NCBI RefSeq assembly: GCF_036021035.1
Contig: NZ_CP107930.1
Coordinates: 2,976,001-3,040,000 of the forward strand
Source of the DNA: Kineococcus sp. NBC_00420
Lineage (GTDB): Bacteria > Actinomycetota > Actinomycetes > Actinomycetales > Kineococcaceae
Direction: 5' to 3'
Length of the DNA stretch: 64,000 nt
The notes below the pieces were generated by a model, which was not told the DNA's origin, ran no database searches, and saw only the letters and a list, made by a program, of their open reading frames with translations. Positions within the stretch are counted from its first letter, which is position 1, and the number at the start of each line of letters is the position of its first letter. Shown here piece by piece: positions 14,804-24,996 of this stretch. Both the position numbers and the translations under genes were made by a program.

Positions 14804-16499
14804 GGTCGACGTCGTGCTGCTGGGGGGCCAGGACCTGCACGCCGAGGAGCACGACGTCGTCCTCGGCGTAGCCCTCGACCATCCTCAGCAGCTCGTCGCA
14901 GATCTGCTCCAGGTTGTGGTGGGGCATCCCGGACACGGTGCGCCGCAACCACTCCAGCCCGTCCTCGATGCTGGCGTCGCGACGTTCCACGAGTCCGTCG
15001 GTGAACAGCAGGACGCCCGCCCCGAGGGGCAGGACCAGTCGGTGGTCGCTGCGTCCGGTCTCCGGGTCGAGTCCCAGCAGGAGTTCCGGTTCCGGCTGCA
15101 ACAGGGTCGCCGAACCGTCCGGCGAGCGCAGCAGCGGCGGCGGGGCGCCGGCGTTGCTCCAGCGCATCGTGCGTTCCCCCTCGCCCGGCCCCTCCTGCAG
15201 CGTGAGCAGGACGGAGGTGGCGAGGCCACCCACGTCGAGGTCCGCCAGGGCGTGGTCGAGGCGGGTCAGGACGGTCGCCGGCCCCGCCGTGCTGCAGTAG
15301 GCGATGCCGCGCAACAGGTTCCGGACCTGACCCATCACCGCGGCGGACTCCTCGTCGTGCCCGCTGACGTCCCCGACGACCAGCGTCGTGCGGCCGTCGG
15401 CGGTCCGGAAGCTGTCGTACCAGTCGCCGCCGATCTGGGCGCGCTGCGCGGCCGGTCGGTAGCGAGCGACGACGAGGACGTCCTCGGGCTGGCGCGGTTC
15501 GGTCAACAGGCTGCGCTGCAACGCCTCGGACATGCTGACCGCGTCCGCGGCGACGGCCTGCTCGGTCTCGCGGGCTCGGAGCCGGGCGACGGCCTGGCCG
15601 TACTGGACCGCGATCGTCTCCACGAGGTCCACGTCCACGTCGGGGATCGCCCGGGTCTCCGGCCAGCAGAAGGCCAGTGCGCCGAGCGGACCGTCGCCGG
15701 CGCTCAGCGGGACGACGACGCACTCGGGCTCGATCGAGCGCAGGCCGGTCCCGAGGGCGGTGGCGAGGTGGGAGCCCTGGTCCCGGGACAGTGCGCCCCG
15801 GGTGGTCACCCGCCGCTCCGCCGTGGTCGTGACCTGCCAGAGGTCGAGGGGCCCGGCGGGATCGCCGAGCGGGACCAGGGCGATCTCGACGCTGGTCGCG
15901 CCCACGGCTTCCAGTCCCAGACCGGCCACCACCTCGATCAGCACCTCCTGGTGCTGAGCCTGGGCGAGGCGCAGCGCCGCGCCGCCGAGGGCACTGACCC
16001 GTTGCGCCGCCGAACGTTCCGCCGCTCTCGCCGATTCGACCTCACGGAGGCGGACGAAGAGTTCGGCCTCCACGTCGCGGGTGTGCGAACGGTCCCGCAC
16101 GTAGTCGGTGACGTCCTCGATGCGCTGCATGACGTGGTCCGTGCTCCCGTCCGCGCCCGGCAGCGGTGCGCAGACCAACGACCACCATCGCTGGACGAGC
16201 TCCCCGGTGGTGGGGTCGCCGACGTCGTAGGTGAACAGCGGCAACGATTCCGTGCTGCCCTCGTCGCGGGTGCGCAGGAAGGCGGCCTCCAGTGGGTTCC
16301 CACCGTCCTCGGACAGGGACCCCGCCGTGGGCGGGAACGCGTCGAAGACGTGGCGCCCGACCAGCTGGTCCCGGTCGCGCCCGAGGAGTCGGCAGTAGGC
16401 CTGGTTCGCCTCGACGATGACCAGTTCCCGGTCCATGACGAGGAACGCCGCCGGCAACCCGTCGAACAGCGCGGCGAAGTCGCGCACGGCGTCGGCCAT
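14754..16499 (-). CDS. PAS-GAF-SpoIIE (PP2C) serine phosphatase
   Basis: A 581-residue signalling protein. Residues 1-115 form a PAS domain (LFDGLPAAFLVMDRELVIVEANQAY region), about 165-310 a GAF-like sensor (LGLEAVGATSVEIALVPLG), and about 330-560 a SpoIIE/RsbU-type PP2C phosphatase with the metal-binding acids in IGGDWYDSF, VVGDVSGHD and LLFTDGLVERRD. Such proteins dephosphorylate anti-anti-sigma factors and so release alternative sigma factors. ATG 16499 is chosen for GGAGG eight bases upstream; ATG 16517 lacks a site. There is no partner anti-sigma gene next to it, but anti-sigma-like ATPases occur at 44872 and 58960. It is soluble, with no membrane segment. Confidence 0.9.
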   Translation of the reverse strand: MADAVRDFAALFDGLPAAFLVMDRELVIVEANQAYCRLLGRDRDQLVGRHVFDAFPPTAGSLSEDGGNPLEAAFLRTRDEGSTESLPLFTYDVGDPTTGELVQRWWSLVCAPLPGADGSTDHVMQRIEDVTDYVRDRSHTRDVEAELFVRLREVESARAAERSAAQRVSALGGAALRLAQAQHQEVLIEVVAGLGLEAVGATSVEIALVPLGDPAGPLDLWQVTTTAERRVTTRGALSRDQGSHLATALGTGLRSIEPECVVVPLSAGDGPLGALAFCWPETRAIPDVDVDLVETIAVQYGQAVARLRARETEQAVAADAVSMSEALQRSLLTEPRQPEDVLVVARYRPAAQRAQIGGDWYDSFRTADGRTTLVVGDVSGHDEESAAVMGQVRNLLRGIAYCSTAGPATVLTRLDHALADLDVGGLATSVLLTLQEGPGEGERTMRWSNAGAPPPLLRSPDGSATLLQPEPELLLGLDPETGRSDHRLVLPLGAGVLLFTDGLVERRDASIEDGLEWLRRTVSGMPHHNLEQICDELLRMVEGYAEDDVVLLGVQVLAPQQHDVDLRSVAVPGATARPRRR

Positions 16500-16571
16500 T
16501 TCCCCACCCTCCGTCATCTAGACATCACTCTTAGCATGCGGCGGGAGGGTGCGGAAGCAGAACGCTGAAGA

Positions 16572-17510
16572 TCACGTCCAGCTGGCGGTCAGGCTGTTGC
16601 GCGCGAGCTGCGTCAGTTCGGCCTCGCTGAACCCGGCGTCGTCGCGCAGGCGTCGGTAGTTGTCCGCGACGTGGCCGCCGAAGTAGGTCGGGTCGTCGGA
16701 GTTGACCGTCACCAGGGCTCCCGCGTCGAAGAGTTCCCGGATCGGGTGCGACGCCAGGTCGGGGACGACCTTGAGCCGGAGGTTCGACACCGGGCACATC
16801 GTCAGCGGTACCTGGTCCCGAACCACCCGGTCCACCAGGGTGGGGTCGCTCGCGATCGCCACCCCGTGGTCGATCCGGTCCACGCGGCAGAGGTCGAGGG
16901 CCTCCCAGACGTAGGAGGCCGGCCCCTCCTCGCCCGCGTGGCAGGTCGTCCAGAAACCCCGTTCCCGGGCGGCGTCGAAGTACCGGAGGAACTTCGACGG
17001 CGGGTTGCCGAGTTCGGAGGAACCCAGGCCGAACCCCACGATGCGGTCGGCCCAGGGCATCACGGCCTCCAGCATCGCCAGCGCGTCGTCCTCCGAACGG
17101 TGGCGTTGCGCACTCGCGACGAGCGCGGCGTCGATACCGGTCTCCTCGTGGGCGCGGGCGAAGCCGTCGAAGAGCCCCTCGAGCTGGTCCTCGAGCGGGA
17201 CACCGTTGGCCAGGAACGTCTGCGGACCGAAGAAGACCTCGGCCCGGGTGACCCCGTCGGCCGCCGCCCGGCGCAGGTAGGTGGTGGCCAGGTCGGCGAA
17301 GTCGTCGCGACGGCGCAGCACCCGGCACCCCTGGAAGAACACGTCGAGGAAGGACTGGAGGCTGGAGAACTCGTACGCCGCGTCGACGTCCTCGACGTTC
17401 GTGTACGGCACGTCGACGTCGTTCTCCCGGGCCATCCGCAACAGCTCGGAGGCCTCCAGTGTCCCCTCGAGGTGGACGTGCAGTTCGGCCTTGTCGAGTT
17501 CCTCGATCAC
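16572..17510 (-). CDS. Adenosine/adenine deaminase family protein
   Basis: A 312-residue zinc hydrolase of the adenosine deaminase superfamily. Metal and catalytic residues are seen in HVHLEGTLE (11-19), CHAGEEGP, RIDHGVAIA and the NSDDPTYFGGH block. GFGLGSSELGNPPSKF resembles the adenine deaminase branch (GLDSSE-GNPP) more than true adenosine deaminases (DLAGDE), so adenine to hypoxanthine in purine salvage is my preferred reaction; substitution of the Asp in GLDSS by Gly leaves doubt. GTG 17510 follows TAGGGT by six bases. The next gene upstream on the same strand, the S4 protein, ends 23 bases before it, so its own promoter sits between. Confidence 0.88.
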   Translation of the reverse strand: MIEELDKAELHVHLEGTLEASELLRMARENDVDVPYTNVEDVDAAYEFSSLQSFLDVFFQGCRVLRRRDDFADLATTYLRRAAADGVTRAEVFFGPQTFLANGVPLEDQLEGLFDGFARAHEETGIDAALVASAQRHRSEDDALAMLEAVMPWADRIVGFGLGSSELGNPPSKFLRYFDAARERGFWTTCHAGEEGPASYVWEALDLCRVDRIDHGVAIASDPTLVDRVVRDQVPLTMCPVSNLRLKVVPDLASHPIRELFDAGALVTVNSDDPTYFGGHVADNYRRLRDDAGFSEAELTQLARNSLTASWT

Positions 17511-17516
17511 GTCCCG

Positions 17517-17522
17517 ACCCTA
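17517..17522 (-). promoter_or_regulatory. Putative -10 element (TAGGGT) for the deaminase gene
   Basis: TAGGGT on the minus strand lies six bases before GTG 17510; leaderless layout. Confidence 0.5.
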
Positions 17523-17533
17523 CCGAGGCGGGT

Positions 17534-17901
17534 TCAGTCCTGCGGGGGTTCTCCGCGGAGGCGTTCCATCTCGCGACGGTCGCGCTTGGTCGGACGTCCG
17601 GCCCCGCGGTCACGGGTGCCGAACGCGCCGAAGAACTCGTCCTTCGGGGGCGGTGGTGGGGAGTTGTCGACGTAGGCGGCCTGCGCGATCGGGGCGCCCA
17701 CCCGCTTCTCGAGCAGCTGCACCACCTCGAAGACCTTCTCGTACCCCTCGACCCGCACGCGCACCTCGTCGCCGACGTGCACGCTGGTCGAGGGTTTCGC
17801 GCGTTCGTCGTTGACGCGCACGTGTCCCGCCTTCACGGCGGCGGACGCGAGCGAGCGGCTCTTGTAGAGCCGCACCGCCCACGTCCACTGGTCGATGCGG
17901 G

Positions 17902-17905
<4 letters not shown>
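17534..17905 (-). CDS. RNA-binding S4-domain protein (Hsp15-like)
   Basis: A 123-residue basic protein with an N-terminal S4 domain (about 3-60: [20 protein letters not shown], then [22 protein letters not shown]), followed by a proline-rich linker and a basic tail ([17 protein letters not shown]). This is the architecture of heat-shock protein 15, which in E. coli rescues 50S subunits carrying peptidyl-tRNA. The start is TTG 17905, overlapping the pgm stop as TTGA, with GGAG about 11 bases upstream; no better start exists in frame. It is therefore coupled to pgm. Confidence 0.85.
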
Positions 17906-19551
<1,646 letters not shown>

Positions 19552-19665
19552 GGCTTCCTCGTCACTCCTGCGGTTCCGGTGACACCGCGCTCTGCGGTCG
19601 AGACCGATGATGCTGCACCCGTGCCCGCCGTCCCGCCACCGCCCTGGCGTGGCGACCCGGGACGC

Positions 19666-20565
19666 TCAGGCCGGGAGGCCGTCCGTCCCGCGGGCCCGGG
19701 GCAGCTTCGCGGCGTACATGCGCCGGTCCGCCTCGGCGAGGGCGTCGGCGGCCGACCAGGTCCCGTCGCACACGAGGACACCGGTGCTCGCCCCCCACGC
19801 GACGACGTCCGAGGGTCGCTGCGCCCGGGCGAGAGCCTCCGCGTAGCGGGCCACGCACCCCTCGGCGTCGGCGGCCTCGTCGAGCTCGGCGCAGACGACG
19901 AACTCGTCCCCGGCCAGTCGTGCGACGGTGTCACCGCTGCGCGAACCGCTGAGCAGGTGCTGCGCGACGCGGTGCAGGACCTCGTCCCCGGCGGCGTGCC
20001 CCAGCCGGTCGTTGACGGCCTTGAACCCGTCGAGGTCGACGAAGGCCAGCAGCACGTACCCACCCCGGCGGGCCGCACCGCTCAGCGCCTGCTCGAGGCG
20101 GTCCATGAACAGCAGCCGGTTGGGCAGGCCGGTGAGGCCGTCGTGGGTGGCCACGTGGGCCAGGTGCTGCTCACGGCGGACGCGCTCGGTGACGTCGCAG
20201 GCCGTCACGACCACCGCGACCCCCTCGGGGAGCTCGATCGTGGTCTCCACCGACTCGATGCGGACCTCCTCGCCGCCGGGACGCAGGAGGGTGACCTCCG
20301 CCGACCCGGACAGCGCCCGCCCGCTCAGCAGGCGGGCGGTGCGGGCCTGGACCAGCTGGGCGGAGGCCGGGTGGACCAGGTGCGACATCCACAGGCCCAC
20401 CGCCTGCCCCGGGCCCGTCCCGAGCATCTCCTCGGCGCAGCGGTTGGCGTAGACGATCCGGTCGTCGAGGTGGATCCACACCCCCATCGGCACCTGCTGG
20501 ACCAGCTCCTCGAACGGCACGGTGACCCGTGGTCGCGACGGCACGCTGACGCGTCCGCTGTCCAT
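19666..20565 (-). CDS. PAS-GGDEF diguanylate cyclase
   Basis: A 299-residue soluble protein: PAS domain about 15-125 (MGVWIHLDDRIVYANRCAEEML), then a GGDEF domain about 135-295 (HDGLTGLPNRLLFMDRLEQAL, VDLDGFKAVNDRLGHAAGDE). The active-site loop reads AGDEF, a variant compatible with c-di-GMP synthesis, and an RxxD inhibitory site (RSGD) lies five residues before it, so product inhibition is expected. ATG 20565 follows AAGGAG by six bases. A TAGCGT hexamer about 65 bases upstream (20629-20634, minus strand), with a TTCCGT 16 bases further up, is a possible promoter. No EAL domain is present. Confidence 0.92.
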   Translation of the reverse strand: MDSGRVSVPSRPRVTVPFEELVQQVPMGVWIHLDDRIVYANRCAEEMLGTGPGQAVGLWMSHLVHPASAQLVQARTARLLSGRALSGSAEVTLLRPGGEEVRIESVETTIELPEGVAVVVTACDVTERVRREQHLAHVATHDGLTGLPNRLLFMDRLEQALSGAARRGGYVLLAFVDLDGFKAVNDRLGHAAGDEVLHRVAQHLLSGSRSGDTVARLAGDEFVVCAELDEAADAEGCVARYAEALARAQRPSDVVAWGASTGVLVCDGTWSAADALAEADRRMYAAKLPRARGTDGLPA

Positions 20566-20711
20566 CGGGTCTCCTTCCGTCCCCGCGCGTCACCGGCGGG
20601 TGCAGGGGACGGGTGGAGCAATGAGGTGACGCTACGTGATGCCTTCCTGGACGGAAAGTGGTTGAGTACCGCATCACCCGTTCGCAGCCCCACTCGCGGG
20701 AGCGCCTGTCC

Positions 20712-21392
20712 TCAGGGGGTCTCGCGCGCCTTGAGGTGGCCGAGGAGGGCGGCGAGCAGGGCGATGACCGCGGCGAGGGCCAGGCCCGCGCCGATGTGCC
20801 AGCGCAGCAGGGCCGCGCCGACCGCGGCCCCGGCCAGGATGAGGACGACCGCGCCGATCCGTCGCCGCCACCCTTCGCCCGTGCCCCCCGCGAGCCGGGA
20901 GTCGGCCGCGAGGCCGGTGAGCGTGGAGGTCACGACGACCGTGGTCACGTCCTTGACCGCGAGGCGGCGGGCGGCGGCGCCCTGACCACCCATGACCACC
21001 CCGAGCGTGCCGGTGACGGCCAGGGCGGCGGGCGGTGCGGTGGTGCCGGCCTCGACGGGGACGCCCTGCAGTCCGGTGACCACGGCGGCCAGCACGCCGA
21101 GTCCGACCCCGACGAGTCCGAAGACCACCGAGGAGGCGGTCGTCCAGCCCGTCGGCGCCTTCCGCAGCACCCGGCCGACGACGGTCGCGCCCACGAGGAA
21201 CCCGAGCAGCGCGATGATCGGGCCGACGATCGGGAGGTCCTCCGCGCCCGTGAGGGCCATGCCGAGGATCACGACGTTGCCGGTCATGTTCGCCGTGAAC
21301 ACGCGGTCGAGGCCGAGGTAGCCGACGGCGTCGACGATGCCGGTCGAGAACGTCAGGACCAGCATGAGCGCCAGGTGCCACTTCTTCGCCAC
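20712..21392 (-). CDS. DUF1275 (YoaK-like) membrane protein
   Basis: A 226-residue membrane protein with about six predicted helices. LTFSTGIVDAVGYLGLDRVF and TANMTGNVVILGMAL are the signature of the DUF1275/YoaK family, whose function is not established although transport is suspected. A second conserved motif, GGQGAAARRLAVKDVTTVVVTSTLTGL, is present near residue 135-160. GTG 21392 follows GGGGAG by five bases. It is divergent from the peptide ABC operon, with 132 bases between. Confidence 0.88.
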   Translation of the reverse strand: MAKKWHLALMLVLTFSTGIVDAVGYLGLDRVFTANMTGNVVILGMALTGAEDLPIVGPIIALLGFLVGATVVGRVLRKAPTGWTTASSVVFGLVGVGLGVLAAVVTGLQGVPVEAGTTAPPAALAVTGTLGVVMGGQGAAARRLAVKDVTTVVVTSTLTGLAADSRLAGGTGEGWRRRIGAVVLILAGAAVGAALLRWHIGAGLALAAVIALLAALLGHLKARETP

Positions 21393-21477
21393 GAAACTCC
21401 CCGTTCCTCCAGGTGAGTTCCGGAAGATACCGGAGCGTCGGCAACACAGACGAAACAAAGTCGGAGTACGGTCCCCG

Positions 21478-21489
21478 ATTGTATACGTT
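21478..21489 (+). promoter_or_regulatory. GTATAC-centred GntR-like operator in the ABC operon promoter
   Basis: ATTGTATACGTT contains the GTATAC core typical of FadR-subfamily (FCD) GntR operators. It lies 36-47 bases before the binding-protein ATG, where TATACG could also serve as -10. The last gene of the operon encodes an FCD-GntR protein, its natural ligand. Confidence 0.5.
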
Positions 21490-21524
21490 CCTGACCTGCT
21501 CGTCGGCGTCCCGAAGGTGTTCAC

Positions 21525-23153
21525 ATGAAGGTCCGCGTCCCGTGCTCGCTCGCCGCGCTGCTCCTCCTCACTGGCTGCGTGGCCGTCCAGCCCGTGCAGC
21601 CCGCCCCCGACCGCGAGGACGTCACCGGCGTCGCGATCGGTTCCCGTCCCGTCGCCGACGGCGGCGACCTGGTGATGGCGCTGTCGGCCGAACCCGACAA
21701 GCTCGACCCGACCACGTCCTCCTCGCTCTACACGCGCTACGTCATGAACGCCGTGTGCGAGAAGCTCTACGACATCGACGCCGACGGGAACCTCGTCCCG
21801 CAGCTCGCCGCGGCGCTGCCGACGATCTCGCCCGACGGCCTCACCGTCACGATCCCCGTCCGCACCGGCCCGGTGTTCGCGGACGGAACCCCCTTCGACG
21901 CCGCCGCCGTCGTCACGACGCTCCAGCGGAACCTGACCCTCGAAGGGTCCTCGCGCAAGAGCGAACTCGGACCCGTCGCCGACGTCACCGCACCCGACCC
22001 CGGGACGGTCGTCGTCACCTACAAGACGCCGTTCTCCCCGCTCACCGCGGCGCTCGCCGACCGGGCCGGGATGATCATGTCGCCCACGGCGCTGGCGGCC
22101 GAAGGGACGAACTTCGGGGCGCACCCCGTGTGCGTGGGGCCGTTCAAGTTCGTCGAACGCGTCCCGCAGACCTCCATCACCGTCGAACGCGACCCGCTGT
22201 ACTACGCCGCCGACGAGGTCCACCTGGACACCATCACCTACCGCATCATGACCGACGCCAACATCCGCGCCGCGAACCTCCGCTCCGGTGACGTCCAGGT
22301 CGCCGACAGCCTCTCCCCGCAGGACGTCGACGCGCTGGCCCAGGAGAAGGACGTCGGGTTGCTGCAGACCGGATCGTTCGGCTACCAGGCGGTGACGTTC
22401 AACCTCGGCAACACCGAGGGGACCGGGAAGCCGCCCGGCCGCATCGACACGCCGCTGGCCACCGACCCGCGGATCCGGGAGGCGTTCTCGCTGTCGGTGG
22501 ACCGGACCGCGCTGGTGAACTCGGTGTTCAACAACTGGTACGAACCCGCCTGCTCGTTCGTCCCACCGGACAGCACGTACTCCACCGAGGCGAGCGAGGC
22601 CTGCCCCACCTACGACCCCGCCCGGGCCAAGCAGCTCCTCACCGAGGCCGGCGTCGAGCTGCCCTACCGGTTCACCATGGCGACCTCGAACACCGCGGAC
22701 TCGTTGCGACTGGCCCAGGCCCTGCAGGCCAGCGTCGTCGCCGGCGGTTTCGACCTCACCATCCAGCCGGTGGAGTACTCGACGCTGCTGGACCAGCAGA
22801 CCAGCGGTGACTTCGAGGCCGTGCAGCTCGGCTGGTCGGGTCGTGTCGACCCCAACGGCAACAGCGCGAGCTTCCTCAGCACCGGGGCCGGGAACAACTA
22901 CTCCGGGTACTCCTCGCCCGAGGCCGACGACCTCGTCAAGGCCGCGGCCCGGGCCACCGACCCCGCGCAACGCGCCGAGCTCTACGGGAAGCTGGTGACC
23001 GTCGTGCAGCGCGACAACCCGATCGTCTACCTGTACCGGCAGCGCAGCATCACCGGGTACACCACCCAGGATCCCGGCGTGGCCGGGATCGAGACCTACG
23101 CCGACGGAGTGGTCCGGTTGTCCCGGGCCGCGTTCCTGGCCGGAGGGAAGTGA
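21525..23153 (+). CDS. ABC transporter substrate-binding lipoprotein (SBP family 5, DppA/OppA type)
   Basis: A 542-residue extracytoplasmic lipoprotein. The signal peptide ends in the lipobox LLTGC (Cys 18), followed by a flexible linker and the family 5 binding fold: LDPTTSSSLYTRYVMNAVCEKL, VPQLAAALPTISPDGLTVTIPV and the domain-2 segment REAFSLSVDRTALVN. Family 5 proteins bind oligopeptides, nickel, opines or glutathione. The gamma-glutamyltransferase encoded in the same operon points to gamma-glutamyl compounds here (inference). ATG 21525 follows GAAGGTG. It is first in a six-gene operon, with a GTATAC operator-like site upstream. Confidence 0.92.
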   Translation: MKVRVPCSLAALLLLTGCVAVQPVQPAPDREDVTGVAIGSRPVADGGDLVMALSAEPDKLDPTTSSSLYTRYVMNAVCEKLYDIDADGNLVPQLAAALPTISPDGLTVTIPVRTGPVFADGTPFDAAAVVTTLQRNLTLEGSSRKSELGPVADVTAPDPGTVVVTYKTPFSPLTAALADRAGMIMSPTALAAEGTNFGAHPVCVGPFKFVERVPQTSITVERDPLYYAADEVHLDTITYRIMTDANIRAANLRSGDVQVADSLSPQDVDALAQEKDVGLLQTGSFGYQAVTFNLGNTEGTGKPPGRIDTPLATDPRIREAFSLSVDRTALVNSVFNNWYEPACSFVPPDSTYSTEASEACPTYDPARAKQLLTEAGVELPYRFTMATSNTADSLRLAQALQASVVAGGFDLTIQPVEYSTLLDQQTSGDFEAVQLGWSGRVDPNGNSASFLSTGAGNNYSGYSSPEADDLVKAAARATDPAQRAELYGKLVTVVQRDNPIVYLYRQRSITGYTTQDPGVAGIETYADGVVRLSRAAFLAGGK

Positions 23154-23155
23154 CC

Positions 23156-24112
23156 GTGGCGAGATTCCTGCTCACCCGTTCGTGGCAGAGCGTCGTCACC
23201 CTCGTGCTCGCCTCGATGGTGGTCTTCGCCGGGGTCCGGGCCCTGCCCGGTGACCCGGCGCTCGCGGCCGCCGGCGAGGAGGCGACCCCCGAGGCCGTCG
23301 CGGCGATCCGGGTCCAGCTCGGCCTCGACCAGCCGATCTGGGTCCAGTACTGGCGGTTCGTGCGCAACCTCCTCTCCGGTGACCTCGGCACCTCGGTGCG
23401 CACCGGCACCCCGGTCACCGAACTCATCGGCGCCACGTTGCCGGTGACGGCCTGGCTGGCCCTCTACGCGATGGCGTTCGCCGTGGTCATCGGCCTGGTC
23501 GCCGGGACGCTCGCGGCGGTCCGGCGCGGAACCCCCCTGGAGTTCGGGTTGAACACGCTGTCGATCCTGGGGTTGTCCGTCCCCAGCTTCTGGCTCGGGT
23601 TGCTCGCGATCCTCTACCTCGCCGTCGGCCTCGGCTGGTTCCCCGCCTCCGGCTACGTCTCCCCGGTGGAGGACCCGTTGCGGGCGCTGCACCACCTCAC
23701 CCTGCCCGCGGTGATCCTGGGGACCGGGATCGCGGCCGTCGTCATGCGCCAGACCCGCGCGTCGATGCTCGCCAACCTCGGCGCCGACTACGTCCGGACG
23801 GCCCGCGCGAAGGGCGCCTCCCGCGCCCGCGTCGTCGTCCGGTTCGCGCTGCGGAACTCCCTCGTCGTCGTCGTGACCCTCGTCGGGTTGCAGCTCGGCG
23901 GGTTGATCTCCGGCGCCGTCGTCACCGAACGCATCTTCGGCCTGCCCGGTTTCGGCAAGCTCACCCTCGACTCGGTGTTCAGCCGCGACTACCCCGTCAT
24001 CGAAGGAGTCGTCCTCGTCGTGACCCTCGCCTACATCGTCATCAACCTGGCCGTGGACGTCCTCTACAGCGTCCTCGACCCCCGCATCCGGGTGGCGGGG
24101 GCGACCTCGTGA
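23156..24112 (+). CDS. Oligopeptide ABC transporter permease (DppB type)
   Basis: A 318-residue inner-membrane permease with six predicted helices. The N-terminal TM1 is followed by the extracytoplasmic LGLDQPIWVQYWRFVRNLLSGDLG motif typical of DppB. The EAA loop contacting the ATPase is ADYVRTARAKGASRARVVVRFAL. GTG 23156 was chosen over GTG 23150 because GGAGG lies nine bases upstream of it and would be too close to the earlier one. It overlaps or abuts the stop of the binding-protein gene, and its own stop overlaps the DppC start. Confidence 0.93.
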   Translation: MARFLLTRSWQSVVTLVLASMVVFAGVRALPGDPALAAAGEEATPEAVAAIRVQLGLDQPIWVQYWRFVRNLLSGDLGTSVRTGTPVTELIGATLPVTAWLALYAMAFAVVIGLVAGTLAAVRRGTPLEFGLNTLSILGLSVPSFWLGLLAILYLAVGLGWFPASGYVSPVEDPLRALHHLTLPAVILGTGIAAVVMRQTRASMLANLGADYVRTARAKGASRARVVVRFALRNSLVVVVTLVGLQLGGLISGAVVTERIFGLPGFGKLTLDSVFSRDYPVIEGVVLVVTLAYIVINLAVDVLYSVLDPRIRVAGATS

Positions 24113-24996
24113 GCGCGGCGACGGAGACACCCGTGGACCGGTTGTCGGTCGACCTCGGGTCCAGCCGCGGGCGGGTCCTGAAGAACCTGCTGCACGACCG
24201 CCTCGGTCTGACCGGCGGGATCCTGCTGCTGCTCGTCGTCGTGGCCGCGGTGTTCGCGCCGCTCATCGCGCCGCACCCGCCGACGCAGGTCCACTTCGAG
24301 ACGCCGTTTCAGCAGCCCCGGACGGTGGGTTTCCCGCTCGGCACCGACGACCTGGGCCGCGACATCCTGTCCCGCGTGCTGTTCGGGACCCGGGCCTCGC
24401 TCGAGGTCGGGATCCTCGCCGTCGCGCTGTCCATCGTCGTCGGCGCACCGCTGGGACTGGTCGCGGGCTACTGGCGCCGTCTCGACGCGGTCGTCTCCCG
24501 CCTCACCGACCTGACGTTGGCGTTCCCGTTCCTCGTCCTGGCCGTCGGGCTGGCGGCGATCCGCGGGGCGAGCCTGTCGAACGCGGCGATCGCGCTGGGC
24601 ATCGCGCACGTCCCGCAGATGATCCGGGTGGTGCGCGCGGAGACCCTGCGGCTGAAGGGCTCGGAGTACGTCCTGGCCGCCCGGAGCATGGACGCCTCGG
24701 GGTTGCGGATCCTCGCCACCCACCTCCTGCCCAACGCCGTACCCTCGATCATCGTGCAGGCGACCGTCATCATGCCCGCCGTCGTCATCGGCGAGGCGCT
24801 GCTGTCGTTCCTCGGGCTCGGGATCCAGCCGCCCACCCCGAGCCTCGGGATCATGCTCTCCGACGCCCAGCAGTACATCTTCCGCGCGCCGTACGCGGCC
24901 CTCTTCCCCGGTCTGGCGATCGTCCTGGTCTGCCTGGCCTTCAACCTGTTCGGCGACGCGCTGCGCGACGCCCTCGAACCCGGAGGACACCGGTGA
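24109..24996 (+). CDS. Oligopeptide ABC transporter permease (DppC type)
   Basis: A 295-residue permease with a cytoplasmic N-terminus, TM1 at about 37-57 and the conserved FPLGTDDLGRDILSRVLFGTR segment before the core transmembrane domain. The EAA motif SEYVLAARSMDASGLRILATHLLPNA contacts the ATPase. It starts at GTG 24109 inside the last codons of dppB (GTGA overlap) and ends with a GTGA overlap into the gamma-glutamyltransferase gene, so translation of the whole operon is coupled. It forms the heterodimeric channel with the preceding gene product. Confidence 0.93.
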   Translation: MSAATETPVDRLSVDLGSSRGRVLKNLLHDRLGLTGGILLLLVVVAAVFAPLIAPHPPTQVHFETPFQQPRTVGFPLGTDDLGRDILSRVLFGTRASLEVGILAVALSIVVGAPLGLVAGYWRRLDAVVSRLTDLTLAFPFLVLAVGLAAIRGASLSNAAIALGIAHVPQMIRVVRAETLRLKGSEYVLAARSMDASGLRILATHLLPNAVPSIIVQATVIMPAVVIGEALLSFLGLGIQPPTPSLGIMLSDAQQYIFRAPYAALFPGLAIVLVCLAFNLFGDALRDALEPGGHR

